A stretch of 64,000 bases of DNA from Palleronia sp. LCG004 (GCF_032931615.1 NZ_CP136763.1:61343-125342); one strand, 5' to 3'; shown: positions 46,513 to 56,095, numbered from the stretch's first letter. Made by a program: numbers and translations. Notes: a model not told the origin generated them from the sequence alone.

Positions 46513-48147
46513 ATGTCAAACCTGACTTTCCCTTTCGTAATTCTCTCCGTGGCCCTCGGGACCGCAGGAACGGCCGGGGCCGTGTCCGTCGACGAGATCC
46601 TAGCCGCGGGAGGAAGCGGTGGGCAAAGCTCCGACATAAGCGACGTCGCGACTCTTTTCCGCGCGGCGGGGGGGATGACCGAGACGGCAGCTGGACGGCG
46701 CGCGTTCCGCATCGCGCCGGGTGCCGCAATCGCCGAGGATCTCGGAGACGCGGGCACCGGGCTGTCGGCCACCACCGCCACGGGATCGAACGAAGCGGGC
46801 CTCGTCGTCGGCGCGCAGCTGAGCGCCGACGGCACACATGCCGTTCTCTGGGCCCCCGAGGGAATGCGAGATCTAGGCGATCTGCCCGGCGGCGGGACCG
46901 ACGCGATCGCCCATGCCGTCAACGCGGCGGGCCATGTCGTCGGCCGTGCCACGAGCACGGAGGGTACACGTGCCTTTCTCTGGCGACCCGAGGAGGGAAT
47001 GGTCGATCTCAACGATCTGACGACCACCGAGGGGGGCCTGATCCTCAGAGATGCGCGCGCGATCGACGGCGCGGGCCGGATCGCGGGGATCGCCGAGGAT
47101 GCGGAAGGGCCGCGCGGCTTCGTCTGGGACCCCGAGACGGGGCTGGTCGATCTCGGCACCTCCGAGGGCGGACTGCGCCCCGTCGCCATGACGGGGTTCG
47201 GGCCGGACGGGGCGGTGGTGGGCCGCGCGCGCTCGCCCGAGGGTCGGGAGCGTCCGATCCTCTGGAGTGCCGGGGACGGGATCCGCGATCTCGACACGCT
47301 GCCGGGCGGTGCGATCTCGGGCACGGCGCGGGCAATGGGCGATGCGGGCGAGATCGTCGGACAAGTCGTGACCGAACGTGGCCGCCGCGCCTTTCTCTGG
47401 GACGAGGTGGCGGGGATGGTCGACCTCAACGACCTGATCCTGGCCTATGAGGGCGTGACGCTGCGCGAGGCCGTCGATATCGACGCGAACGGACGGATCC
47501 TGGCCTACGGGCCGCGGGACGGGGCCACGCATGTCTTCGTGCTCGAGCCGGAGGCCAATGCGCTGGCCGAGGCCGCCGGCATCGACGTGGCCGATCTCGG
47601 GATGGGCTATGACAAGGGGCTCGGCTCGGGGAGCTACACGCTTACCGATCTGGGAGCGTTCCTGACCGATGACGGGGTGCCGACGCTCGCCATGGACGAA
47701 AGCGGCGGGATCGTGGGCGGCTGCGAGGTGACGGCACCCGCCTGTCCCTATCTCGGCGATCTCGAACTGGTGACGAACCTCTTCGAGGAAGACGTGCCCT
47801 TCGTCGACTGGGACCGCCCGACGCCGCCCATCGTGACACGGACCGGTACGCCCCCGGGCCCGAATGTCGGTGGTCCCGGCAGGCCCGAGAGGACATCGCC
47901 CCCCCTGCTGCCGCCGGGCGGCTGGTTCCCCGGCGGAGGTGGCGGCACGTCCGATGGCGGAAACGGTACGCCCGGCAGTGGCGGGAATGGCGGCAGCACG
48001 CCGGGAGGCAGTGGCACGCCCGGTGGCGGCACTCCGACCCAGCCAAGCCTCGAGATCCCGGCAATTCCGCTGCCTCCGGCGGGAATTGCGCTCTTCGCAG
48101 CGTTGAGCCTCTTGGGTGGCTTCGGGCGACGGCGTCGCGGCACCTGA
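46513..48147 (+). CDS. Secreted HAF-repeat protein with VPLPA-CTERM-type sorting tail
   Basis: 544 aa. Signal peptide (LTFPFVILSVALGTAGTAGA). Six or more HAF-type repeats of about 45 residues follow, for example DGTHAVLWAPEGMRDLGDLPGG, EGTRAFLWRPEEGMVDLNDL, RRAFLWDEVAGMVDLNDL; each ends near a FLW-x-M-x-DL core and implies a beta-propeller. A Pro/Gly/Thr-rich low-complexity linker (about residues 440-515) leads to the tail IPLPPAGIALFAALSLLGGFGRRRR, that is, a PLP motif, a membrane helix and a basic end. This tail is typical of VPLPA-CTERM proteins sorted by an exosortase-like system in Rhodobacteraceae. Probably a surface or matrix protein. Confidence 0.85.
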   Translation: MSNLTFPFVILSVALGTAGTAGAVSVDEILAAGGSGGQSSDISDVATLFRAAGGMTETAAGRRAFRIAPGAAIAEDLGDAGTGLSATTATGSNEAGLVVGAQLSADGTHAVLWAPEGMRDLGDLPGGGTDAIAHAVNAAGHVVGRATSTEGTRAFLWRPEEGMVDLNDLTTTEGGLILRDARAIDGAGRIAGIAEDAEGPRGFVWDPETGLVDLGTSEGGLRPVAMTGFGPDGAVVGRARSPEGRERPILWSAGDGIRDLDTLPGGAISGTARAMGDAGEIVGQVVTERGRRAFLWDEVAGMVDLNDLILAYEGVTLREAVDIDANGRILAYGPRDGATHVFVLEPEANALAEAAGIDVADLGMGYDKGLGSGSYTLTDLGAFLTDDGVPTLAMDESGGIVGGCEVTAPACPYLGDLELVTNLFEEDVPFVDWDRPTPPIVTRTGTPPGPNVGGPGRPERTSPPLLPPGGWFPGGGGGTSDGGNGTPGSGGNGGSTPGGSGTPGGGTPTQPSLEIPAIPLPPAGIALFAALSLLGGFGRRRRGT

Positions 48148-48168
48148 ACCGGTACGACGCCGAACCGC

Positions 48169-48648
48169 CTAGCAGGCGCGCATGCCCAGGGCGATGAGGT
48201 CTTTTCCGCTTACACGCAGAAGGCCGTCGATCTCGTGCCGTGCGGTCTTGAGATACCATGCACGGATCTGAGGCGGGTAATGTGCCGCGATCAGGGTCGA
48301 GGCGCGTTCGAACGCGCCGGGCGCGAGCCTCTGGCCCGATCGCGATGGGCCGTGAAAGCCGAAGACCGTGTACGGCGAGACGCAGGCGGTCTCGAGCCCG
48401 ATCAGCATCGTGCATGCTGAATAGCAGACCGAGCCGACAATGCGCACGTCCCTGCCCTCCTGGCGCAGGGCCCCGATCTCGCGCATCCGCGCGAGGATCT
48501 GACCGCCGCGATCGTCGCCCACGACGAGGGCCGGCTGCCGCAGGGCGGCACCTGCCGACGGCGCATGGCCAAGCCCCCCAACCAGCGTCAGACAGGCCAG
48601 TGCCAAAATCTTCCACCAGCGAGGATTGCGAGAGCGGATCCGGGACAT
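48169..48648 (-). CDS. Secreted ClpP/crotonase-fold-like hypothetical protein
   Basis: 159 aa with an N-terminal signal (KILALACLTLVGGLGHAPSAGA). The mature part has VRIVGSVCYSACTMLIGLETACVSPYTVFGFHGP, here given as landmarks GSVCYSACTM and FGFHGP. This is the 'G-x-C-x-S-A-C' pattern of periplasmic ClpP-fold proteins (COG3904-like), with Ser as potential nucleophile and a downstream His. Its activity is unproven. ATG 48648 has AAAGGA upstream. The C-terminus ends in ..GMRAC, an exposed cysteine. Confidence 0.6.
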   Translation of the reverse strand: MSRIRSRNPRWWKILALACLTLVGGLGHAPSAGAALRQPALVVGDDRGGQILARMREIGALRQEGRDVRIVGSVCYSACTMLIGLETACVSPYTVFGFHGPSRSGQRLAPGAFERASTLIAAHYPPQIRAWYLKTARHEIDGLLRVSGKDLIALGMRAC

Positions 48649-48811
48649 GAGCGCGTTCCTTTCGCGCCAGACGAAACCACCGGAGCCATGCCTGCTCAAG
48701 ACCGGAATGGGACGGAACGATGTCTTTTACTTAAAGTTGAAATAGGCTTTTATCACAACTTGAGGGTTATTAACGATTTGGCCAGGGTTTCGACGACATT
48801 CTGAACGCACA

Positions 48812-48847
48812 GTTCGGTAACGTTTCCGAATGCATGGTTCGGTAACG
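48812..48847. repeat. Tandem direct repeat GTTCGGTAACG upstream of a small gene
   Basis: Identical 11-mers lie at 48812-48822 and 48837-48847, with a 25-base period (about two and a half turns). The second copy ends 16 bases before the start codon at 48864, so a protein bound here could block initiation. Confidence 0.5.
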
Positions 48848-48863
48848 CGTGGAGGAGGACAAA

Positions 48864-49073
48864 ATGGCACCGGCACTCGTCGTCATAGCTGCCGTTTTCG
48901 CTTACGCTGCAGGGGGATTTGCCCTTTGGGCAGGTGCAGGGTGGTTCGTTGCGTTGCTGGTCCTGTCGGGCTCGGGCACGGTGATCCTGCTCGGCTTCGT
49001 CCTCGCCGTGGCCCTCGGAGAAGAGCGTCGTACCGTCTCGAACCACGCGACCGCGACGGATCCCGCCCACTAG
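48864..49073 (+). CDS. Small two-helix membrane protein
   Basis: 69 aa: two hydrophobic helices (ALVVIAAVFAYAAGGFALWA, FVALLVLSGSGTVILLGFVL) and a short polar tail. The ribosome site GGAGGAGGACAAA just before ATG 48864 is one of the strongest in the window. No family recognised. The direct repeats upstream suggest regulated expression. Confidence 0.7.
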   Translation: MAPALVVIAAVFAYAAGGFALWAGAGWFVALLVLSGSGTVILLGFVLAVALGEERRTVSNHATATDPAH

Positions 49074-49156
49074 ATCCATCGCGACACTCTGCGACATGGC
49101 GACGCGTGTCTTCCGGGCGTGGGCCTTCAAAGCGTGTCTGCGTCTACTTTTAGTAA

Positions 49157-49191
49157 GGCGCGCTTCGTAAAGTAGCTTTTCGAAGCGTGCC
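49157..49191. terminator. Bidirectional hairpin between the small membrane gene and the rhomboid gene
   Basis: GGCGCGCTTCG (49157-49167) pairs with CGAAGCGTGCC (49181-49191) with one mismatch. It lies immediately 3' of the rhomboid stop codon and 84 bases after the small gene, and may end both transcripts. There is no strong T-run. Confidence 0.4.
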
Positions 49192-49192
49192 C

Positions 49193-49834
49193 TCAGGCTC
49201 GACGTGACGCGCGCGTTCGGCTGAAGGCAGCCATGAGCGCGCCGCCCACGAACCCGCCCAGATGCGCCTGCCAAGCCAGGATCGCATCGCGCAGCACGTA
49301 ATCGGCCACTGACAGCACCGTGAGCAGCAGGCACAGAAGCCCCGTCTTGATCGCCGCGAGGCGCGCGCCCCGTGCAATGGCATCGCGGTGGTTGAGGACG
49401 ACAAAGGCCCCCACCAATCCGAAGACGCCTCCCGACGCGCCCACCATGGGTGCCAGGCTCGGATAGAGCACCGAATAGGCGATCGCGCCGCCCAGCACCG
49501 AGGCCCACCAGATCTCCCACACCGCGCCGGCGCGGAAATGGCGGGTGAGCCTTCGTTCCAGCCAGAAGAGAATCGCCATGTTTCCGAGAAAATGCGGGAT
49601 CCCCGCATGGACCACCCAATAGGTGCCGAACATGGTGACGGGGCGGACATCCCAGCCCTGCCACGCGCCCAGCCGTCCCGGCCAGAAGCCGAGCAATTCG
49701 ATGATCCAGTAACGCGGCAGCGCGCCCCAGGGCAGGATGGCGAGTACGATAAGCACGAGTTCGACCAAGCCGCAGATCCCGGCGATCCAGAGGAATGGCG
49801 AACGCAGACGCAGGAACGGGACGGGATCTCGCAT
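49193..49834 (-). CDS. Rhomboid-family intramembrane serine protease
   Basis: 213 aa with six predicted membrane helices. The catalytic serine lies in GASGGVFGLVGAF (near residue 134) and the histidine in WQAHLGGFVGGAL (near residue 191). HAGIPHFLGNMAILFWLERR matches the conserved helix-2 H/N region. It cleaves membrane substrates. In marine and other bacteria a rhomboid may process surface proteins; a link with the CTERM protein at 46513 is only speculative. ATG 49834 gives the family start. Confidence 0.9.
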   Translation of the reverse strand: MRDPVPFLRLRSPFLWIAGICGLVELVLIVLAILPWGALPRYWIIELLGFWPGRLGAWQGWDVRPVTMFGTYWVVHAGIPHFLGNMAILFWLERRLTRHFRAGAVWEIWWASVLGGAIAYSVLYPSLAPMVGASGGVFGLVGAFVVLNHRDAIARGARLAAIKTGLLCLLLTVLSVADYVLRDAILAWQAHLGGFVGGALMAAFSRTRASRRA

Positions 49835-49973
49835 GGCGCAGATGTGCCGCCGATCTCGTCGCAGGACAAGGTGCGGGACGAAAGGGGCGCGACGATCGGC
49901 CGAAATAGCGCACGGATCGCACCATGCGCCCGAGCCGGCACCCCTCTTCTGCCGAAACAGTGGGCGGGGGCTT

Positions 49974-51053
49974 TTAGCCCCGGGGTGTCGCCGCAATCTC
50001 TGTCAGAACCGCTTCGAAGCGCGCAGAGGCAGGTGCCAGATCATGCGCCTCGGCCGTGCGGCGGGCCGCGCGGGACATGGCGGTCCAGTTCGCATCGTCC
50101 ATCCCGGCCATTTCGAGGATGGCTTCGGCGAATATCTCCGGGTCACGCTCCAGAAGGCGGCCGTTCTCGCGTGTCACCAGATCCTCCGCCGCGCCGGCCC
50201 GTGCGGCCAGAACGGGCGTTCCGCAGGACATGGCCTCGAGAATGGGCAAACCGAACCCCTCGGTGATCGAGGGAAAGAGCCAGGCATCGCAGGCCCCATA
50301 GATCTCGGGGATGCGGGATTGCGATGGTCTTTGCTCGAACTCGATCCAGTCGGGCAGTTCCGACGCGGGATGCGATCCGAACGCGATGCAGCGCAGATCG
50401 GGCCGACGGCGACGTGCGGCCTCCATCGCGGCGACGGCGAGTTCGATGTTCTTGCGGGGCGTCCTTGTGTTCAGAAAGCCCATGCAAGGCGGATGACCAC
50501 GGTGCCTTTCGGGCATGCGGAAGACGGTGGTGTCGACCCCGTTCACAGCCAGATGCGCAGGCTGGTCGTAGTTCTCGCGCATGACCCTTTCGAGCCAAGA
50601 GGCCACGACGATCTTGTGCGTGGGTCGTCGGTAGACGGCCTCGACACGGTCGCGCGGCAGGTTGGGAAAGACCTCGTGATCCTGGATGAAATGGGCCTGG
50701 ACACCCTTCTCGGGCGGCAGGTTCCGAAACGCCTCCACCGTCTGCCACCAAGTAGCGACGATCACGTCCGCATCGGGTAGATCCTCCGGCCCCAGGACAT
50801 GATCCGTGGGGAAGAGGACGACATCGAGCCCCCGAGACGAAAAATGATCCTGGCCTTCGATCTCCTGGAACGGAGGCTCGCGGCGCATCAGCCTGCGCAG
50901 GGTGGCGCGCAATCCGGTGGGTCGCATCTTCTTCTGCCCGACGAGTGTGACCGAATGCCCCTCGTTCAAGAGATATTGCGCGTGTTGCGCGACCACGCGC
51001 AGCCCACCCGCCAAATCGTTCACGTAGGGCAACAGGAAGGTGATCTTCATCAT
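49974..51053 (-). CDS. GT4 glycosyltransferase
   Basis: 359 aa GT-B fold enzyme. N-terminal ITFLLPYVNDLAGGLRVVAQHAQ; C-terminal half with MGFLNTRTPRKNIELAVAAM, FGSHPASELP and the E-x7-E motif in FPSITEGFGLPILEAMSCGTPVLA. The usual donor is a nucleotide-activated hexose. The start is ATGATG (51053 or 51050); GGAG spacing favours the second slightly. It is divergent from the GT4 gene at 51197. Confidence 0.9.
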   Translation of the reverse strand: MMKITFLLPYVNDLAGGLRVVAQHAQYLLNEGHSVTLVGQKKMRPTGLRATLRRLMRREPPFQEIEGQDHFSSRGLDVVLFPTDHVLGPEDLPDADVIVATWWQTVEAFRNLPPEKGVQAHFIQDHEVFPNLPRDRVEAVYRRPTHKIVVASWLERVMRENYDQPAHLAVNGVDTTVFRMPERHRGHPPCMGFLNTRTPRKNIELAVAAMEAARRRRPDLRCIAFGSHPASELPDWIEFEQRPSQSRIPEIYGACDAWLFPSITEGFGLPILEAMSCGTPVLAARAGAAEDLVTRENGRLLERDPEIFAEAILEMAGMDDANWTAMSRAARRTAEAHDLAPASARFEAVLTEIAATPRG

Positions 51054-51196
51054 GGCTCCGGGGGACAGGGGTCGGATTTCGGGATACCCGCTCCGGCTGC
51101 CCGCGCCAAGGACGTGGTCGCATGGGATCGGCTGGCTGTGCGGATGCGAATGTGCCATTTCCCGTAGCGACCGATTGCCAGGAAAGCGTCCCGTTC

Positions 51197-52435
51197 ATGC
51201 CCTCCACCTCCGAGACACGACCGATCGCCTATCTCAGCGGTATGTATCCCGCCGTATCGCAGACCTTCATCCAGCGCGAGATCGAGGCGTTGAGGGCAGC
51301 GGGGGCCGATATCCGCATCTGTTCGATCCGGGCAACGCCGGCTTCCGAGCATATCGGGCCCGTCGATCGCGCCCATGCGGCCGAGGCGTTCAACGTGCTG
51401 CCGGCGACGCTTTCGCCCAAGGCGCTCGGCGCGTTTCTCTGGGCGCTGAAGCGGCCGGGAGATTTCGGCAAGATGCTGAAGCTCGCCTGGAAGACACGTG
51501 CACCGGGCGCGAAGGCGCTGGCCTATCAGGCGATCTACGCGGCCGAGGCCATGGTGCTTGCCCGGTATCTTGACCAGATCGGGGCGGGGCATATTCACAA
51601 CCATTTCGTCTCGTCGAGCGCGACGGTCGCGATGCTGGCCGCAACGCTCGCGCGCATCCCGTTCAGCTATACCCTGCACGGTCCGGCCGATTTCATCGAG
51701 CCATTGCGCTGGAAGATCGGCGAGAAGACGGCACGCGCGGCCTTCGTCGCCTGCATCAGCCATTACGCCCGGTCGCAGGCGATGGTCTTTTCCGACCCCG
51801 TCCATTGGGACCGGCTGAAGATCGTCCATTGCGGCGTCGAACCCGATCTCTACGGGGGCGACCGGCCCGTATGCGAGGCGGGCGAGCCGGTCCGGTTCCT
51901 CTTCGTCGGGCGGCTTGCGCGGGTGAAGGGGCTTCTGGTCCTTCTCGAGGCGCTCGAGCGGATGGGCGATGTGAATCTCAGGCTCGATATCGTGGGCGAC
52001 GGGCCCGACCGCGCGCTCTTGGAAGACCGTGCGAGGCCCTTGGGCGACAGGGTTCGGTTCCTAGGCTACAGGCGTCAGGACGAAGTCGCCGGAATGCTCA
52101 ACGAGACTGATATCTTCGTCCTTCCGTCATTCGCCGAAGGTGTGCCCGTGGTGCTGATGGAAGCGCTGGCGGCAGGTCGACCCGTGGTGGCCACACAGGT
52201 TGCGGGCGTGTCGGAGCTGGTCGAGGACAGCGTGTCGGGCTTCATCGTGCCACCCGGCGATATCGAGGCGCTATCGGACCGGATCCGCCGCCTCGCCACC
52301 GATCCTGCCCTGCGCGCGCGCATGGAAGGCGCTGGCCGCGAGAAGGTTGCGCACGATTACGACGCCTCGACCGAGGCGCGTCGCCTGCTCGCCCTCTTCG
52401 CAGGAGAGCGGCGCGCAGGCGCGCGGCCGGACTAA
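51197..52435 (+). CDS. GT4 glycosyltransferase (exopolysaccharide type)
   Basis: 412 aa. Residues 10-60: YLSGMYPAVSQTFIQREIEALRA, a motif of the WcaL/AmsK/ExoP-like colanic-acid transferases. Further HGPADFIE, FVGRLARVKGLLVLLEALERM and LPSFAEGVPVVLMEALAAGRPVV (E-x7-E). ATG 51197 is preceded by GGAAAG. It converges with the next GT4 gene so tightly that the two stop codons overlap (TAA/TAG on opposite strands). Confidence 0.92.
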   Translation: MPSTSETRPIAYLSGMYPAVSQTFIQREIEALRAAGADIRICSIRATPASEHIGPVDRAHAAEAFNVLPATLSPKALGAFLWALKRPGDFGKMLKLAWKTRAPGAKALAYQAIYAAEAMVLARYLDQIGAGHIHNHFVSSSATVAMLAATLARIPFSYTLHGPADFIEPLRWKIGEKTARAAFVACISHYARSQAMVFSDPVHWDRLKIVHCGVEPDLYGGDRPVCEAGEPVRFLFVGRLARVKGLLVLLEALERMGDVNLRLDIVGDGPDRALLEDRARPLGDRVRFLGYRRQDEVAGMLNETDIFVLPSFAEGVPVVLMEALAAGRPVVATQVAGVSELVEDSVSGFIVPPGDIEALSDRIRRLATDPALRARMEGAGREKVAHDYDASTEARRLLALFAGERRAGARPD

Positions 52436-53724
52436 GCCCGCCCCGACGCGCCTTTTTCGGATTTAGGTGGGAAGCAGGCTCCGAGCCAGCTGTCGGCTAC
52501 CGCCTCCCAGGAAAACCGCGCCTCGGCAATGCGGCGCGCGCGCTTCGAGATGGCCTCGGCATGGTCGGGATCCTCGGCCAGCCGCGTCATCGCGGCCGCG
52601 AGGCCATCGAGCACGTGATCCTGCGACAAGGGCTCGACATAGACGGCCGAATCCTTGTCGGCCAGCATCGAGGGCCCACCCCAGTTGAGCGTGATCACGG
52701 GCATTCCCACCATCATCGCTTCCTGCATCACAATGCCGTTGGCCTCGGCCAGCGTGGGGAAAAGATAACCGCGATAATTCTCGAACGCATCGAGCAGATC
52801 GTCGTGGCTGGCCACCCACCCCTTGAACGTCACCCGCCCCTCGAGGCCGAGTTCGCGGGACAGCGCCTCCCATTCGGCGCGCTTCTCGCCGTCGCCGAAG
52901 ACGTCGAGCGTGACCTTCGGATCGGCGCGGGCCACGGCACGGATGGCGAGGTCGACGCCTTTGTGATCGACCATGCGGCCCGAGCAGACGAAGCGCGGAT
53001 TGGGGCCGCGATGCTCGATCCGTGGACGGTTGCGGATTCGGTCGGCCACGCCCGAATCGACTACGTCGACCATCTGCTCCTCGCGGACCCGCGCCATGCG
53101 GAGCGAGGCGCGGGTCCGCTCGTAACCCGAGACGAGGACCACACGGGCGCGGTTTCGCTTTTCGGGAAAGATGCGGCCGAGGATCTTCTGCGCGACAGCG
53201 TGGAACCGCTCTCCGTTACGGAATTCGGGCGACATGCGCTCGCGGAAGGCGGGCGGATAGAAGATGTTGCCGGTGAGCGGACCCAGAACGATGTCGTAAC
53301 CCTTCGGGAAGAAGCGCGGCATGACCGGCGAGACGGGCCCGATGTAATGCAGCGTGGTCTTCGGATCGCGGGCCACGTGGCGGCGGATGAGCCGTCGCGC
53401 CATCAGATGGAAATGGATGTCGAGAAGCCCGCGCAGCGGCTTCACCCGCCAGAAAAAGCGTTGCAGACCGTCATCCTCGACAACGTGGAAGGTCTGGCCG
53501 GTCTGGTCGGCCCCGAGCCCCTTGACGGTGCGCTCATGCGTGACGACCGTGACCTTCACGCCGTTCTCGACCAAGAGGCGGGCGAATTGGTGCGCCTTGA
53601 TCGCCTCCCCCCCGGAATTGATCCCGATATGCTTGGCCACGAGGACGATGTGGTCCGGCAGCTCGAGTGCCTCGGCCGGGCGCGGAGCGGAAACGTCGGA
53701 ATGGGGGGGCGCGTCTTTTGGCAT
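52432..53724 (-). CDS. GT4 glycosyltransferase
   Basis: 430 aa GT-B fold. N-terminal VLVAKHIGINSGGEAIKAHQFARLL, C-terminal FVCSGRMVDHKGVDLAIRAVARA and LFPTLAEANGIVMQEAMMVGMPVITLNWGG (E-x7-E). ATG 53724 is preceded by AGAGG; an ATG six codons earlier has no ribosome site. Presumably adds one sugar of the locus product. Confidence 0.9.
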   Translation of the reverse strand: MPKDAPPHSDVSAPRPAEALELPDHIVLVAKHIGINSGGEAIKAHQFARLLVENGVKVTVVTHERTVKGLGADQTGQTFHVVEDDGLQRFFWRVKPLRGLLDIHFHLMARRLIRRHVARDPKTTLHYIGPVSPVMPRFFPKGYDIVLGPLTGNIFYPPAFRERMSPEFRNGERFHAVAQKILGRIFPEKRNRARVVLVSGYERTRASLRMARVREEQMVDVVDSGVADRIRNRPRIEHRGPNPRFVCSGRMVDHKGVDLAIRAVARADPKVTLDVFGDGEKRAEWEALSRELGLEGRVTFKGWVASHDDLLDAFENYRGYLFPTLAEANGIVMQEAMMVGMPVITLNWGGPSMLADKDSAVYVEPLSQDHVLDGLAAAMTRLAEDPDHAEAISKRARRIAEARFSWEAVADSWLGACFPPKSEKGASGRA

Positions 53725-53835
53725 GGGGCGGCCTCTCTTCATGATGGGCGGACGCGAAAGGAATGCCTCGTCGCGCGATACCGGTTTCTAGAGGAAAGAC
53801 CGCGACCTCGCCAAGGGGCGGTCCGGTCCTTGCCG

Positions 53836-54888
53836 TCAGGTTCCGACAGGGGCCTTTTCAGCCCTGCCGGCGTCGCGTCGGGCGAGATAGCTGCGGGCGG
53901 CCTTCTGCCACCATGCCTCCCAGTAGAACGTCGAGACATGCGCAGCTGCCCATGTGAGGGCGTAGCTCACCGGGCGCTTCAACAGATATCGCTCAATATC
54001 CGATCCGGTATTCATGAACCCCGAGACCATCAGCGGGTGGTAGATATAGAGCGCGTAGGAGATCCGCGCGATATATCCCGCCACCCGACTTTCGAGAACG
54101 CGCATGAGTGGTTTCACGTTGCTGAAGAGAATGACTCCGACGAGAATCGCGCTGAAATAGGGCCTGAAGTAGTAGAACGGATAGCCGTCGTTATGGCCCG
54201 AGAGCAGGAACAGGGCCGTCAGGATTGCGATCAGCGTCCCTGCCATTACGGGATTGGCAAGCCACCGGCGCATTGCCTCGCCGGCATGGATGTGAACCAG
54301 CGCAAGGCAGCCGCCCGCCAGGATCTCGTCGACCCGCCAGTGGGTGTTGATGTTGACAATGATCTGGTCGTCGATCCGCAGTCCCGTGAAGAAAATTGCA
54401 GCCACGGGAACGAGCCACAATCCCCGACGTCCGAGCAGGAGCACGACCAGAGCGATAGCCACGTAGAACTGCACTTCGACGCAGAGCGACCAGAGATGGC
54501 TGAGAGGCCCCCCTTCGATGCCTTGCGTGAAGTAATTGCTCAGAAAGGTAAGATTAAGCAGCATGGTCGTCAGCGGAAGGCCGAAGAATACTACCAGGAT
54601 CGTCAGATAGAGCGCCACCGAAGGCACGATCCGGCAAAGCCGCTTGACAAAGAATTCGATGATGTCCGTGTTGCGATGCAGGATCGTGACGATCAGGTAT
54701 CCCGACAGACAGAAGAAGAGCGCCATGCCCGATCGTGCCGCGACCGAATTCAGACCCCAATCGTTGGGCCCGAGCGGAAGTGTATGACCTGCAAGGACCA
54801 GCAGAATGCTTGCCGCCCTTACCCCGTCGAGGGACTTCACATAAGGAAAGCCGCCCGGGGTCGTGGTGTGGCGTGAAGCATCATTCAT
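53836..54888 (-). CDS. Acyltransferase 3 family membrane protein
   Basis: 350 aa with about ten membrane helices. The family signature is KSLDGVRAASILLVLAGHTLPLG (RxxA..VvxxH) at the N-terminus, then FFCLSGYLIVTILHRN, and FFVKRLCRIVPSVALYL (RRxxRI.P). Members O-acetylate or otherwise acylate cell-surface glycans. ATG 54888 places the RxxA helix correctly. Codon use and base composition look less GC-biased than in the upstream genes, which hints at acquisition. Confidence 0.92.
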   Translation of the reverse strand: MNDASRHTTTPGGFPYVKSLDGVRAASILLVLAGHTLPLGPNDWGLNSVAARSGMALFFCLSGYLIVTILHRNTDIIEFFVKRLCRIVPSVALYLTILVVFFGLPLTTMLLNLTFLSNYFTQGIEGGPLSHLWSLCVEVQFYVAIALVVLLLGRRGLWLVPVAAIFFTGLRIDDQIIVNINTHWRVDEILAGGCLALVHIHAGEAMRRWLANPVMAGTLIAILTALFLLSGHNDGYPFYYFRPYFSAILVGVILFSNVKPLMRVLESRVAGYIARISYALYIYHPLMVSGFMNTGSDIERYLLKRPVSYALTWAAAHVSTFYWEAWWQKAARSYLARRDAGRAEKAPVGT

Positions 54889-55126
54889 TCTGTCGCTCGG
54901 CGTTGTGATGCGGAACATGCAAAAGTTAACAATTCGAGGGCGGCATACGACAGCTTTCCCGAAAACGTAAGGAAATTGCCGATCCTTTGGCGTTCGGCGC
55001 ATCGAATGTAGCTATGCTGTGCACAATCTTCCGCCTTGAGGAAGTCTGGTTCCATTCCGGGAGAATCCTTCTCCGCCATGCAACTGACCAGCTCAGTGCC
55101 CGGAGCCGTGCTTTCTCAGCCCTCGC

Positions 55127-56095
55127 CTATTTGTACTCGATAAGTTTGGTGCCGCGGCGAGTAAGGCGGCGCAAGGCGTAGTCCGATGCACCCTGAAGCT
55201 CGGGGAACTTGCCGAGGGTCAGAAGGAAGGCCGGAATCCAGTCCTCGCCATGCAAGCGCAGGCGCAGGATCTGAGTGGGATAGATCAGCAGGAGCAGCAG
55301 CGCCCAAGGCGAAACGGCGAGTGTCAGGATCAAAACCGCAAGCGGAATCGCCAAGGCCCATACCAACGCTCGGCGAAGCTCGGCCACCTTGTGGCGTTCA
55401 GGCGGGGCCCCATGCATCGCAGCCCCTTCAGCATAAGCATGGCCTGCGCGCCGTGCTCGCATCCACCACTGCCCCATCCGCGTCATGTCCGCGTCGTGGA
55501 GCGTCATCTCGGCATCGATCCTTTCGATCCGCCAGCCGGCCTTGCGTAGACGCACGCAGAGTTCCGGCTCCTCTCCGGCGATGAGCGTCGGGTCGAAGCC
55601 CTCTGCCGCATCAAAGGCCGAAAGGCGCATCAGCGCGTCGCCGCCGCAAGCGCGCGCGGGCCCCACAGGCGTGTCCCATTCCCGGTCAACAAGGCGGTTC
55701 CAAAGGCTGGCTTCCGGATGTCGTTCGCGACGACGGCCGCAGACGATTGCCAAGGCCGGCTCTTCGGCAAGCCGTGCGGTGGCCTTGGCGATCCAGTCGG
55801 GCCGAAGCTCGCAATCGCCGTCGACGAACTGGACAAGATCGGCATCGGGCAGGATTTCCCGCAACCTCTCGCGGCCGGCATTGCGCGCCCGCGCCGCGGT
55901 GAAGGGGAGGGACAGGTCGAGTTCGACCACTTCGACCCCGCGCTCGCGAGCGGCCGAAACACTACCGTCGGTCGAGCCGGAATCGACATAGACGACACGG
56001 TCGGCCTGATCCTTGAGCGAGGCGAGGCTCGCCAGCAGGCGAGCACCCTCGTTGCGGCCGATGGCAACGGCACCGATGCGCGGCCGGGACATCAT
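55127..56095 (-). CDS. GT2 glycosyltransferase with C-terminal membrane segments
   Basis: 322 aa. IGAVAIGRNEGARLLASL, YVDSGSTDGSV, FVDGDCELRPDW, RACGGDALMRLSAFDA. The C-terminal part has two hydrophobic helices (ALAIPLAVLILTLAVSPWALLLLLIY) that anchor it to the membrane. Acts probably on a lipid-linked intermediate. The start overlaps the stop of the upstream polymerase-like gene (ATGA). Confidence 0.9.
   Translation of the reverse strand: MMSRPRIGAVAIGRNEGARLLASLASLKDQADRVVYVDSGSTDGSVSAARERGVEVVELDLSLPFTAARARNAGRERLREILPDADLVQFVDGDCELRPDWIAKATARLAEEPALAIVCGRRRERHPEASLWNRLVDREWDTPVGPARACGGDALMRLSAFDAAEGFDPTLIAGEEPELCVRLRKAGWRIERIDAEMTLHDADMTRMGQWWMRARRAGHAYAEGAAMHGAPPERHKVAELRRALVWALAIPLAVLILTLAVSPWALLLLLIYPTQILRLRLHGEDWIPAFLLTLGKFPELQGASDYALRRLTRRGTKLIEYK

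Noticed and set aside
52561..54876. A 771-codon plus-strand frame
   Set aside because: Antisense to a GT4 gene and an acyltransferase, both of which have clear family motifs on the minus strand.
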